Part shown: positions 36,228 through 43,891 of the stretch, piece after piece
Layout: every line of letters begins with the position of its first letter
Position numbering within the stretch: position 1 is the first letter of the stretch
Source: QAMX01 sp964515055
GTDB taxonomy: Bacteria > Bacillota > Clostridia > Oscillospirales > QAMX01
Assembly (NCBI GenBank): GCA_964515055.1
Contig: CAZEUG010000001.1
Coordinates: 62,001-126,000 of the forward strand
Length of the DNA stretch: 64,000 nucleotides
Reading direction: 5' to 3'
The notes under the pieces: generated by a model
What the model was told of the DNA's origin: nothing
Database searches by the model: none
Seen by the model: the letters and a program-made list of their open reading frames with translations, nothing else
Program-made: the position numbers and the translations under genes

Positions 36228-36416
36228 ATGGCAAAATGTGATATCTGCGGGAAGGGCGTTACGTTTGGTATCAAGCTCTCGCACTCGCACCGGCGTTCAA
36301 ACAGGGCTTGGAAGCCCAATGTGAAAAGGGTTAAGGCCGTTGTCAACGGATCGCCCTGTCATATCTATGTTTGCACAAGGTGCCTCCGTTCCAACAAAGT
36401 GACACGTGCTGTCTAA
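36228..36416 (+). CDS. rpmB: 50S ribosomal protein L28
   Basis: This 62-residue protein is L28, with the opening AKCDICGKGVTFGIKLSHSHRRSNRAWKPN split over two blocks and the end CTRCLRSNKV. The two cysteine pairs (CDIC and CTRC) make it the zinc-binding form. The ATG at 36228 follows GGGAGG. It stands alone between its promoter and a strong terminator. Confidence 0.96.
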   Translation: MAKCDICGKGVTFGIKLSHSHRRSNRAWKPNVKRVKAVVNGSPCHIYVCTRCLRSNKVTRAV

Positions 36417-36472
36417 GGCGGAGCGAGTTTTCTCCTCAGCGGAGCATACGCTTCTGCCGGGTTGATGAACAG

Positions 36473-36505
36473 AAAAAAAGCCGACGAATTCGTCGGCTTT
36501 TTTTT
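36473..36505 (+). terminator. Intrinsic terminator of rpmB
   Basis: The palindrome at 36480-36497, flanked by seven A on the left and eight T on the right, makes a symmetric terminator that can also serve the converging minus-strand gene. Confidence 0.92.
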
Positions 36506-36527
36506 GTGCGCTGTTTGAATGAACCGC

Positions 36528-36968
36528 TCAAAGAAACGGGCGCATCTGCTCGATGTTGGCTTCCTCAGTTGCAATGAGCCGACTGGCCAGTCGACGAGCT
36601 TCCGCGCCGCTCCCTCTGCGCTGCCGCAGCTGCCGCGTCATCTGAATCATGCCCATCGTGTTGCCCTGAATCATCATCCCGGCAATCCCGGACGCGGACG
36701 AATCCCGCAGCCTGGTCATGGTCAGATGCGATGCAATTTTGGCTGCTGCTGGGATCTGATGCGGCGTTTCTCCAAACCGGCCGAGCAGCTGATCGGCCTC
36801 ACTGAAAATGGTCTGATACTCCTCCAGCTGACGCTGAAGTGCCTGATGCAAGGCGCGATTTTTGCAGCGCTTCTGCACCATTTGTATCCCGTCAATTCCC
36901 ATTTCCGTGTTTTTACAAATATCGTTCAGCAAACGAATTTCTTCCTCCATATCGGTCACCTCTGTCAT
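36528..36968 (-). CDS. Conserved helical-bundle protein of unknown function
   Basis: This 146-residue protein is predicted all-helical: EEEIRLLNDICKNTEMG and LHQALQRQLEEYQTIFSEADQLL are followed by a Met-rich helix (GIAGMMIQGNTMGMIQMTRQL) and a C-terminal RLIATEEANIEQMRPFL. I recall similar proteins in many clostridia, without function, and a ferritin-like four-helix bundle is the likeliest fold. The ATG at 36968 follows GGAG; the longer frame at 37070 is unlikely. It converges on rpmB and is divergent from sigK. Confidence 0.75.
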   Translation of the reverse strand: MTEVTDMEEEIRLLNDICKNTEMGIDGIQMVQKRCKNRALHQALQRQLEEYQTIFSEADQLLGRFGETPHQIPAAAKIASHLTMTRLRDSSASGIAGMMIQGNTMGMIQMTRQLRQRRGSGAEARRLASRLIATEEANIEQMRPFL

Positions 36969-37119
36969 AGTATCTCCGTTCGCAGACCAAACCATGCAGA
37001 ATGAAGTCCAAAACGCCGCAATTTCTGGAATTTGGATGAACGGACAGGCAAAATCGAATCTTTTTCGCATAAAATAGATCGTGTGCAGCGACGCACCTCA
37101 GTGAAGAAAGGAGGAGCGC

Positions 37120-37842
37120 TTGAACGAAATCGAGCGCAGACAGTCCATGCTTCTATTCCTGGTGACGACACTTTCGAGGTTCCTGTTTCTGTCTTTGCGG
37201 CTGGACAGCAGCAGCTCATTTCCCAAACCGCTGAGCGCCGCAGAAGAACGAGCCTGTCTGGAACAGGCCGCAGCGGGCGATCTGGCAGCGCGCAATCGGT
37301 TGATTGAACACAACCTGCGCCTCGTCGCACACATCATCAAAAAATACTACGCGGCGGCAGGCGATCAGGATGACCTGATTTCCATTGGCGTGATTGGCCT
37401 CATCAAGGCGATTCGCACCTTCGATATCAGCAAGAATACCAGACTGGCGACCTACGCTGCCCGATGTGTGGAGAATGAGATCTTTATGCACTTCCGGACG
37501 CTCAGACGCATCAGCTGCGAGGTGTCGCTGTCCGACCCGATCGATACGGACAGCGAAGGCAATACCATGGAGCTCATGGAGATCCTCAGCGGGGAAGAGG
37601 ATATGTTCGAAAACCTGCTGAAAAGCGATCAGATAGCCATGCTGCAGGCCTATCTGCAAACGGAATTGGATGAGCGGGAGCGTGAAATCATGATTCTTCG
37701 GTACGGACTGAATGATCAGCCGCCGCTGACCCAACGCGAAACCGCGGAGCGCCTGGGCATATCCCGCTCTTATGTTTCCCGCATCGAAAAGGCCGCCATT
37801 CAATCGCTGCGCCGCGCCTTTGAAGCACAGGCGCGCAATTGA
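37120..37842 (+). CDS. sigK: Sporulation sigma factor SigK (pro-sigma-K)
   Basis: This 240-residue sigma-70 family protein starts with a hydrophobic prosequence (MLLFLVTTLSRFLFLSLRL) like the one removed from pro-sigma-K by SpoIVFB in the mother cell. It has region 2 (NRLIEHNLRLVAHIIKKYY, then DLISIGVIGLIKAI) and a region 4 helix-turn-helix (TQRETAERLGISRSYVSRIEK). The start is TTG at 37120 just after AAAGGAGG. The gene is uninterrupted, so no skin-type element is present. It is strong evidence that the host forms spores. Confidence 0.92.
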   Translation: MNEIERRQSMLLFLVTTLSRFLFLSLRLDSSSSFPKPLSAAEERACLEQAAAGDLAARNRLIEHNLRLVAHIIKKYYAAAGDQDDLISIGVIGLIKAIRTFDISKNTRLATYAARCVENEIFMHFRTLRRISCEVSLSDPIDTDSEGNTMELMEILSGEEDMFENLLKSDQIAMLQAYLQTELDEREREIMILRYGLNDQPPLTQRETAERLGISRSYVSRIEKAAIQSLRRAFEAQARN

Positions 37843-37860
37843 TGACAAAAACCCCACACG

Positions 37861-38020
37861 CAAGCTGCAGGACCTACCATCCCATCCGAACAAAAACGGC
37901 TTCCGCCAACCATCATCCCAGCCGACGAACCCGCTACCCGCCAATCGCCCTGCCCGCCATCCGACCGAACAAGCCCCACTCACCACCGTATCCTTTCACC
38001 TGCCGCGCCTTTCCCGTAAA
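37861..38020 (+). other. C-rich, G-poor stretch after sigK
   Basis: By my count these 160 bases hold about 74 C and 24 G on the plus strand, far from the local balance, with no convincing gene in either direction. Such C-over-G stretches at transcript ends resemble Rho-loading (rut) sites. An intrinsic terminator follows directly. This is the only notable content between sigK and the HtrA gene. Confidence 0.4.
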
Positions 38021-38025
38021 ACGAA

Positions 38026-38068
38026 AACAGGGCATCGTGTCCAGCACAATGCCCTGTTATTTTTTTTT
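38026..38068. terminator. Terminator of sigK, possibly bidirectional
   Basis: A perfect 10-bp stem (38026-38035 with 38049-38058) is followed by nine T at 38060-38068. The other side is also T-rich on the minus strand, so it may end the HtrA transcript too. Confidence 0.88.
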
Positions 38069-38077
38069 CTTGAACGG

Positions 38078-39343
38078 CTACGAGGAATGCGTCAGCAATG
38101 ATTCATCAATGACTGTGACCTGCACTTCCAGATAGACGCCGGGCTTCCGGTCATACAGATTGGTGTCCCGGTATACCAGCAGCGTCAGAATATCGCCCAC
38201 CTGATGCGCATTCTTCACGGTGTTGTAGGCGTCCAGATCGGTAATGGCGATGCCGTCGATCTTGGTGATTACGTCCCCAATAGCCAGCTCGGACGAAGTG
38301 CCGCTCCCGGCCTCATACACATCGGTGACATACAGTCCGGTCGGCAGCCCATTGGCCATCGCCTCCAGTCCGGTCAGAAATCGACCGCTGATGCCGAGTG
38401 CCGGCTTTCCGCGGACGTGACCATAGAGAATCAGCTCCTCCAGGATGGATTTGGCGGAATTCATGGGGATGGCAAAGCCGAGCCCTTCAAATTCTTCCCC
38501 GATTTTCAGAGAGGTAATCCCGATCACCTGACCATACTGGTTGATCAACGGCCCACCGGAATTACCGAGGTTGATCGACGCATCGGTTTGAATGAGCGTG
38601 ATGGCTCGGTTGTCAATGACCAGATCGCGGTTAATCGCCGAGATGATGCCCTGCGTGGTGGTTCCACTCAGGCTGAGGCTGTAAGGCGTTCCAACGACAA
38701 CCGCCAGATCTCCGACCTCCACGGCATCCGAATTGCCGAAGGTCGCCGGCTGCAAGCCGTCCGCATCGATTCGAATGACGGCCAGATCGGACGATTCGTC
38801 CACGCCAATCAGACTGGCATCATACTGTTCACCGGTGTGCAAAACGACCGTGATCGAGGTCATGCCGTCCACCACATGGTGATTCGTGATGATCAGACCG
38901 TCCTCCGTCATGATGATTCCGGAAGCCAGCCCGGACTGCCATGCGCTGCTGACCAGAATGCTGACAACGCTGGGGCGAACCCGCTTGGCGATTTCACGCG
39001 TGGAGAGGACGCCGTCGTTGGCGACAGCCGACGTGCTGAGTACCTCCGGCGGATCGCTGATGTTCAGCCCGACGGAAGACGTCGTGGCGGAGGAGACGGC
39101 CGGAGAAAAGGGATTGTCGCCCTTCCGATTCCCAATGACCAGAGATAGACGGCCGGAGCTGCTGGTCACAATCGCAGAGCGTCCCAGAATGACGGCGAAA
39201 ATGACCGTCACGGTAATCAGCAACAATAAGGCAACTGCACAGAGGATGACCACGCTGTACTGACGTTTGCCGGAATAATGAAATTTGATTTCGGCGTTGC
39301 CGGAGGACGCTCCGTTCGCGCCGTGAGAATCTGTTGAATTCAT
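38078..39343 (-). CDS. HtrA/DegP-like trypsin-like serine protease with PDZ domain
   Basis: This 421-residue membrane-anchored protease has a cytoplasmic N-terminus, one membrane helix at about residues 29-53, a Ser/Thr/Val-rich linker, a chymotrypsin-fold domain with the catalytic triad in NHHVVDG (His), ESSDLAVI (Asp) and NLGNSGGPLI (Ser), and one C-terminal PDZ domain (SSELAIGDVITKIDGI). It degrades damaged exported proteins. It lies downstream of a two-component system on the same strand, an association often seen for envelope stress control. Confidence 0.93.
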   Translation of the reverse strand: MNSTDSHGANGASSGNAEIKFHYSGKRQYSVVILCAVALLLLITVTVIFAVILGRSAIVTSSSGRLSLVIGNRKGDNPFSPAVSSATTSSVGLNISDPPEVLSTSAVANDGVLSTREIAKRVRPSVVSILVSSAWQSGLASGIIMTEDGLIITNHHVVDGMTSITVVLHTGEQYDASLIGVDESSDLAVIRIDADGLQPATFGNSDAVEVGDLAVVVGTPYSLSLSGTTTQGIISAINRDLVIDNRAITLIQTDASINLGNSGGPLINQYGQVIGITSLKIGEEFEGLGFAIPMNSAKSILEELILYGHVRGKPALGISGRFLTGLEAMANGLPTGLYVTDVYEAGSGTSSELAIGDVITKIDGIAITDLDAYNTVKNAHQVGDILTLLVYRDTNLYDRKPGVYLEVQVTVIDESLLTHSS

Positions 39344-39420
39344 AGAAGATCACCTGTTTCCCTGTATCCACCCTCTATTATCATACAGCGGATGCGATAC
39401 TTGATGATGCAAGTGTAAAT

Positions 39421-40875
39421 TTATTGCGACGCTTTGGGCGGCAAAGGCCGCGGTCTGCGCTTGACAGGCTCCAACGTGAAGGTGAAACGTGCCCAATGCC
39501 CGTATTCGCTCTCGGCCGTGATTTCCTGATGCAGGTTTTTCAAAATCGACTTGACGATATAAAGCCCCAGCCCGGTGGAGGATTTGTCCATCCCGCGGGA
39601 ACGATCCGCTTTATAGAACCGGTCAAAAATAAAGGGCAGCTGCTCTTTTGAAATCCCACGACCGGTATTGTATACAGAAACGTAGACCCTGTCGCTGCGT
39701 TCCTCAATCTGGACGGATAAATCGCCGCCCTCGTTGCTGTACTTGACGGCGTTGTCGATCAGATTGGAAACCACCTGCGTCAGCGCATCCTCATCTCCGC
39801 GCACAAAGCAGCGGCTTTCCGGCAAATTGATCTCCACATTCAGATGCCTGGCCTCAATCGCCTGCTCGCTGTTGATGACGGCGGAGCTCACCAGAGAGGA
39901 AAGATCCACATTCGTGATGTTCAAATCCTGAATACCCGCCTGCAAACGTGTCGCCAGCAGGAGCTTGGAGACCAGACGGGAAAGCCTGTGAATCTCGGAG
40001 CTGACGATTTCCAGATAGTGCGGAGCGCGCTCCGGCGGAATCGTTCCGTCCGTGATGCCGTCCACAAACCCGCCAATGGTGGTCATTGGCGTTTTCAGCT
40101 CGTGTGAAACGTTCGCGATGAACTCCGAGCGCAGCTTTTCCAACTGTTCCATCGATTCGGCCATGTAGTTAAACGATTGCGCTAAATTGGCAATTTCATC
40201 GTTTCCAACGACGTGAACACGTGACGAAAAATCGCCCATTGCAAAGTGCCGGGCGGCAACGGCCATTTCCTTGAGCGGGCGCGTGGTGCGCTGGGAGATG
40301 AAAAAAATCAGCGCCGCAGCGATCAGAAGGACAAACACGGTAATCAGCAGAATGCTGCGCATAAACCCGCGGAACAGCGAAATGATGGAGCTGGTCGGCG
40401 CGGAAACCAGAATGGCACCGCGAAAATTCCCCGCAGAATCCGTGATCGGCAGCGCCACGGACAGCAGCGAATGCTGATAATACCCGGATAACGTGCCGAT
40501 TTCCTTGTACACGCGCTGTTCGCGAATGGCGGACATCAGCGAGGAAGCCAGACTGCCACCGTCCAGGCCGTTTTCATAGGGGTCGGCGTACATCTCGATC
40601 TTCCCGTTGAAATTGGCGATCATAATCCGGGTGTTGTTGAGCGTGGCCTGCGCGGAAAGCGCATTCTGCAAAACAGTGGTGTCCATGCGATAGGAGGCAG
40701 TTTTCCAGGTATAGGCCAGACCGGTCAGACTGTAGCCGTCAGATTCCAGACTTTGAAATTTCTCGCTGACAGAATACTGATACAGCTGTGCCAGAAGCAG
40801 AGAACAGAAAATGACGATGCAGATCAGCAGCGTCATGGCCGTCACCAGGAAGTTTCGCGTCGCAATTTTCCGCAT
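39421..40875 (-). CDS. HAMP-domain sensor histidine kinase
   Basis: This 484-residue protein has a membrane helix at about residues 9-30, an extracellular sensor domain of about 140 residues, a second helix around 170-190, a HAMP linker, a dimerisation domain with the phospho-acceptor histidine in FIANVSHELKTPMTTIGG, and an ATP-binding domain with NLIDNAVKYS and STGLGLYIVKSIL. It pairs with the response regulator 14 bp upstream. The stimulus is unknown; the arrangement with HtrA suggests cell-envelope sensing. Confidence 0.93.
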   Translation of the reverse strand: MRKIATRNFLVTAMTLLICIVIFCSLLLAQLYQYSVSEKFQSLESDGYSLTGLAYTWKTASYRMDTTVLQNALSAQATLNNTRIMIANFNGKIEMYADPYENGLDGGSLASSLMSAIREQRVYKEIGTLSGYYQHSLLSVALPITDSAGNFRGAILVSAPTSSIISLFRGFMRSILLITVFVLLIAAALIFFISQRTTRPLKEMAVAARHFAMGDFSSRVHVVGNDEIANLAQSFNYMAESMEQLEKLRSEFIANVSHELKTPMTTIGGFVDGITDGTIPPERAPHYLEIVSSEIHRLSRLVSKLLLATRLQAGIQDLNITNVDLSSLVSSAVINSEQAIEARHLNVEINLPESRCFVRGDEDALTQVVSNLIDNAVKYSNEGGDLSVQIEERSDRVYVSVYNTGRGISKEQLPFIFDRFYKADRSRGMDKSSTGLGLYIVKSILKNLHQEITAESEYGHWARFTFTLEPVKRRPRPLPPKASQ

Positions 40876-40889
40876 AAACGATGCCTGCC

Positions 40890-41633
40890 CTATTTCAAAA
40901 GTTCAAATTTATATCCGACACCCCAGACGGTTTTCAACGTCCATTTGTCGGAAACGCCCTCCAGCTTTTCGCGCAGACGCTTGATGTGGACGTCAACGGT
41001 TCGGGTATCTCCAAAATATTCAAAGCCCCAGACCTGATCCAAAAGCTGATCTCGCGTGAAAACCTTGTTGGCGTTTTTGGCGAGGAAAAACAGCAGCTCG
41101 ATTTCCTTGGGCGGAATATCCATCGCCTTGCCGTTCACGGTCAGCTGATAGGATTCCATATCGATGATGAGGTTGTCGAAGTGCAGACGCTTGTCGTTCT
41201 GGCGGCTCTCGGCGGGCAGATAGCGGCGCAGTACAGTATGCACGCGGGCAATCACCTCGCGCATATCGAACGGCTTCGTGATATAGTCGTCTGCACCCAG
41301 CTCCAGCCCCGTGATTTTATCTACGGTTTCGCCGCGGGCGGTCAGCATGATGATCGGCACATTGGATTCCTGGCGGATGGTGTGACAGACCTCCCAGCCG
41401 TCCACGACCGGCATCATGACATCCAGCAGAATCAGATCCGGGTGAAAAATGCGGAAGCGGGCGAGCGCTTCGCCGCCGTTGACGGCGGTATCCACTTCGA
41501 AGCCATCCCGGCACATATACAGCTTGAGCAATTCCAAAATGTTCGGATCGTCTTCTGCAATCAGAATTTTACGTTTTTCGGCGCCGGGCTGTTCAACGGC
41601 GCTGTCCTTTCCGTCTGTATGAACGGTATTCAT
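40890..41633 (-). CDS. OmpR/PhoB family response regulator
   Basis: This 247-residue regulator has a receiver domain (ILIAEDDPNILELLKLY, phospho-acceptor Asp in DLILLDVMMPVVDGWEV, conserved Lys in GADDYITKPFD) and a C-terminal winged-helix DNA-binding domain (SYQLTVNGKAMDIPPKEIELLFFLA). I prefer the ATG at 41633, after GGAAAGGAGC; an upstream ATG at 41672 lies before that site. A TATAAT at 41698-41693 on the minus strand is probably its -10 box, but no good -35 is seen. It forms an operon with the histidine kinase. Confidence 0.93.
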   Translation of the reverse strand: MNTVHTDGKDSAVEQPGAEKRKILIAEDDPNILELLKLYMCRDGFEVDTAVNGGEALARFRIFHPDLILLDVMMPVVDGWEVCHTIRQESNVPIIMLTARGETVDKITGLELGADDYITKPFDMREVIARVHTVLRRYLPAESRQNDKRLHFDNLIIDMESYQLTVNGKAMDIPPKEIELLFFLAKNANKVFTRDQLLDQVWGFEYFGDTRTVDVHIKRLREKLEGVSDKWTLKTVWGVGYKFELLK

Positions 41634-41754
41634 GTTCAAAAAAGCGCTCCTTTCCATAGCTGGCGTGTCCAAAACCAGCCGTTTCTGTTCCTATTATACT
41701 CCATGAAAAAAAACTTGGGTGAATACAATGTAAAATCGAAACCGGATGGTTCGA

Positions 41755-41940
41755 TTACTCCGCGTGCGGGAGAACTTTGCGGATATTTTTCTCAATTTTG
41801 GCGCGCGGAATCATCAGCTCATGCCCGCAGGTCGTGCAGCGCAGACGAAAATCCATTCCAACGCGCAGCACGAGCCAGGTCTTTCCGCCGCACGGATGCG
41901 GCTTTTTTGTTTCAATCCGATCGTTGACGGCAATATTCAT
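41755..41940 (-). CDS. DUF951 domain-containing protein
   Basis: This 61-residue protein has the DUF951 pattern: VNDRIETKKPHPCGGKTWLV, then RVGMDFRLRCTTCGHELMIPR, with CxxC metal-binding pairs. The family is common in Firmicutes, is often near replication or sporulation genes, and has no known function. The ATG at 41940 follows GGAGG. It lies upstream of the two-component operon in the same direction. Confidence 0.88.
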   Translation of the reverse strand: MNIAVNDRIETKKPHPCGGKTWLVLRVGMDFRLRCTTCGHELMIPRAKIEKNIRKVLPHAE

Positions 41941-42046
41941 GGTTTCAATCCTCCTGTCGGCAGATACCGGGATAAAATGACGCTCCGCTGCACGCATGGA
42001 ACCGCTGAAGTCAGCTCATAATACCGGTGCAGAGGAGGGAATACGG

Positions 42047-42379
42047 ATGGGAAAACGGATTCAAATGGAATTCATCGGGACGGATGAAGCAGAGCTGGCG
42101 GCCTGGCAGCTCCGAAGCGCCGGAATTCGGCTGCTGTCCCGCAGTGTGCAGCCGGTAGTGATCGCCAACGAAGGGCAAAAATCGCTGTCGCTTCAGAGCG
42201 CTCCGCCGCCGACACTCGGCAGCTATCGGACGCTCTTTGCCGGGGAACAGCTGCACGCAGCTCGACCGGACATCGGCGGCAGCGTCACGCTGACCGTTGA
42301 GGTAGACGAATCGCAGCAGACAAAAGCCGAACGGATTCTGCGCAGCCGGCGAGGCCTGAATATGACACACCCATCCTGA
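42047..42379 (+). CDS. Hypothetical protein
   Basis: This 110-residue protein has no family I recognise. It starts MGKRIQMEFIGTDEAELAAW with the ATG at 42047 after AGAGGAGGG, and ends with ADESQQ-like polar residues and RILRSRRGL. The codon pattern and the good ribosome site support a real gene. It is divergent from the DUF951 gene and is followed by a terminator. A small alpha/beta domain is plausible; no signal peptide or membrane segment is visible. Confidence 0.6.
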   Translation: MGKRIQMEFIGTDEAELAAWQLRSAGIRLLSRSVQPVVIANEGQKSLSLQSAPPPTLGSYRTLFAGEQLHAARPDIGGSVTLTVEVDESQQTKAERILRSRRGLNMTHPS

Positions 42380-42437
42380 AACGCATTTTCCGGCATAAAC
42401 ACGGAAAACGCGCATAAGATGGCAGGGATGGCAAAAA

Positions 42438-42472
42438 CAGCGTACCGCTCCGCCGTGTGGTACGCTGCTTTT
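42438..42472 (+). terminator. Intrinsic terminator after the hypothetical gene
   Basis: A perfect 9-bp stem (42438-42446 with 42459-42467) precedes CTTTT, a short T tract. Confidence 0.68.
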
Positions 42473-42497
42473 CAAGACATGACGGCGGAGAAAAGAG

Positions 42498-43079
42498 ATG
42501 CATATGACGATATCCCATCGATTGCTGTCCTATTGCATACCGGGCGATATTCTGACGGGTACCGTGCTGAAAACGGATCCGGAGTCCGTCTGGGTTGATC
42601 TGGACGGCACCGTGGCTGAACTGCCGCGCAAACGCATAGCACTGTCGCCCATCTGCGGAACCGAGCGCTTCCACCCCGGCATGACGATTCATGGCGCCGT
42701 TCAACGGATTGACCGGGTACAGAAACGGATTCAGCTGACGCATCGGGAGCTGCTCGGTACATTTGACGAACTGACCAGTCGGCTGGAACCCGGACTAATC
42801 TGCCGGGGCATCTGGTGCCGGGCAGGATGCGTGGAGCTGGCGCCGAATCTGCTGGCCTCCGTCCGGGGCGGGTCAGGACAAACCGGTGGCGCAGCGCGAG
42901 TCCGCATCACGCGGATTGATCGCCTGAAATGCACACTTTCCGCATCGTTTGTGGACGATGCACCGAGCGAAACCCCGTCGAATTTTACTTATTATATCAC
43001 AAACGGCCGCATAAAACACTGGAGCTACGGAAATTGCCCGGAAAATATTTCCGCCAGAGAAACGGTTTTCTGGCGCTGA
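42498..43079 (+). CDS. S1-like RNA-binding domain protein
   Basis: This 193-residue protein has an S1/OB-like opening (PGDILTGTVLKTDPESVWVDLDGTVAELPRKRI in two blocks), a second barrel-like part, and a C-terminal phrase YYITNGRIKHWSYGNCPE with a following ETVF. I recall longer clostridial S1-like proteins ending in a similar motif, so this is probably a member of that uncharacterised group. The ATG at 42498 follows GGAG; an ATG at 42504 is possible. The uracil-DNA glycosylase promoter begins right after its stop. Confidence 0.65.
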   Translation: MHMTISHRLLSYCIPGDILTGTVLKTDPESVWVDLDGTVAELPRKRIALSPICGTERFHPGMTIHGAVQRIDRVQKRIQLTHRELLGTFDELTSRLEPGLICRGIWCRAGCVELAPNLLASVRGGSGQTGGAARVRITRIDRLKCTLSASFVDDAPSETPSNFTYYITNGRIKHWSYGNCPENISARETVFWR

Positions 43080-43083
43080 GCCC

Positions 43084-43112
43084 TTGCGGATGTCCCTGCT
43101 TTTTGCTATAAT
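43084..43112 (+). promoter_or_regulatory. Promoter of the uracil-DNA glycosylase gene
   Basis: TTGCGG at 43084-43089 and TATAAT at 43107-43112 have a 17-bp spacer, about 40 bp before the start. Confidence 0.75.
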
Positions 43113-43150
43113 ATGCAAAGAATGAAACCGCAGGGACGTGAAAACAACTC

Positions 43151-43759
43151 GTGTTGAACTGGAAAGAACTGGAAGAAACCTGTGCGGCCTGCCAAAAATG
43201 CCGCCTTTGCGAAAATCGAACCCACCCGGTCTTTGGCGTTGGTAATCGGAACGCCCGCCTGATGCTGATCGGGGAAGGCCCCGGCGAACGGGAGGATGCA
43301 CTCGGCGAGCCGTTTGTCGGCCGCGCGGGCAAGCTGCTCGACTCCATGCTCGCCTCCATCGGCCTCGACCGCACGGAAATCTACATTGCCAACATCGTCA
43401 AATGTCGCCCGCCCAACAACCGCGATCCGCAGCCGGACGAACAGGCCGCCTGCATGGGCTACCTGGAAAACCAGATTCGCCTGATTTCCCCGGATATCAT
43501 CGTCTGCCTGGGTCGCATCGCCGCAGGCCGTATGATTCACGAAAACTTCAAGATCACCAAGGAACACGGCCTCTGGTTCGAATACCACGGCATCAAAATC
43601 ACGGCGATTTTCCACCCGGCCGCTCTGCTCAGGGATCCGCGCCGCCTGCCGGACACGTTTGAAGACCTCCGCAGCATTGAGGAGGAGCTCCTTGCGCTGC
43701 AACCGGGACAGGAACCCGGCGGGACACCGCCGTCGGTCGCCCAGCCCACTGAAAACTGA
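43151..43759 (+). CDS. Family 4 uracil-DNA glycosylase (4Fe-4S type)
   Basis: This 202-residue base-excision repair enzyme removes uracil from DNA. The opening cysteines in CAACQKCRLCENRTHPVFG are ligands for a [4Fe-4S] cluster with later cysteines, and the active-site motifs are GEGPGEREDALGEPFVGRAGKLLD, ANIVKCRPPNNRDP and the late IFHPAALLRDP. The likely start is GTG at 43151, with TTG three bases on as an alternative. A terminator follows. Confidence 0.92.
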   Translation: MLNWKELEETCAACQKCRLCENRTHPVFGVGNRNARLMLIGEGPGEREDALGEPFVGRAGKLLDSMLASIGLDRTEIYIANIVKCRPPNNRDPQPDEQAACMGYLENQIRLISPDIIVCLGRIAAGRMIHENFKITKEHGLWFEYHGIKITAIFHPAALLRDPRRLPDTFEDLRSIEEELLALQPGQEPGGTPPSVAQPTEN

Positions 43760-43768
43760 CGGATGCTC

Positions 43769-43819
43769 AAAAGCCCTGCTCGTCTGCACGGAATCGCGTG
43801 CAAACGGACAGGGCTTTTT
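43769..43819 (+). terminator. Intrinsic terminator of the uracil-DNA glycosylase gene
   Basis: A 10-bp stem (43769-43778 with 43809-43818), with a further inner hairpin in its loop, runs into five T. The remaining bases to 43891 hold nothing I can support. Confidence 0.78.
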
Positions 43820-43891
43820 GTTGCCTGCACCGCCTGAAAAAAGCTTTGCGGGCGGCTGTTTTTTAATAGACGGACGGAAGAGAGTTTCGAA

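Noticed and set aside
37772..38135. Possible small proline-rich proteins after sigK
   Set aside because: The frames come from a C-rich stretch and run into the terminator. No ribosome site or conserved pattern is visible.
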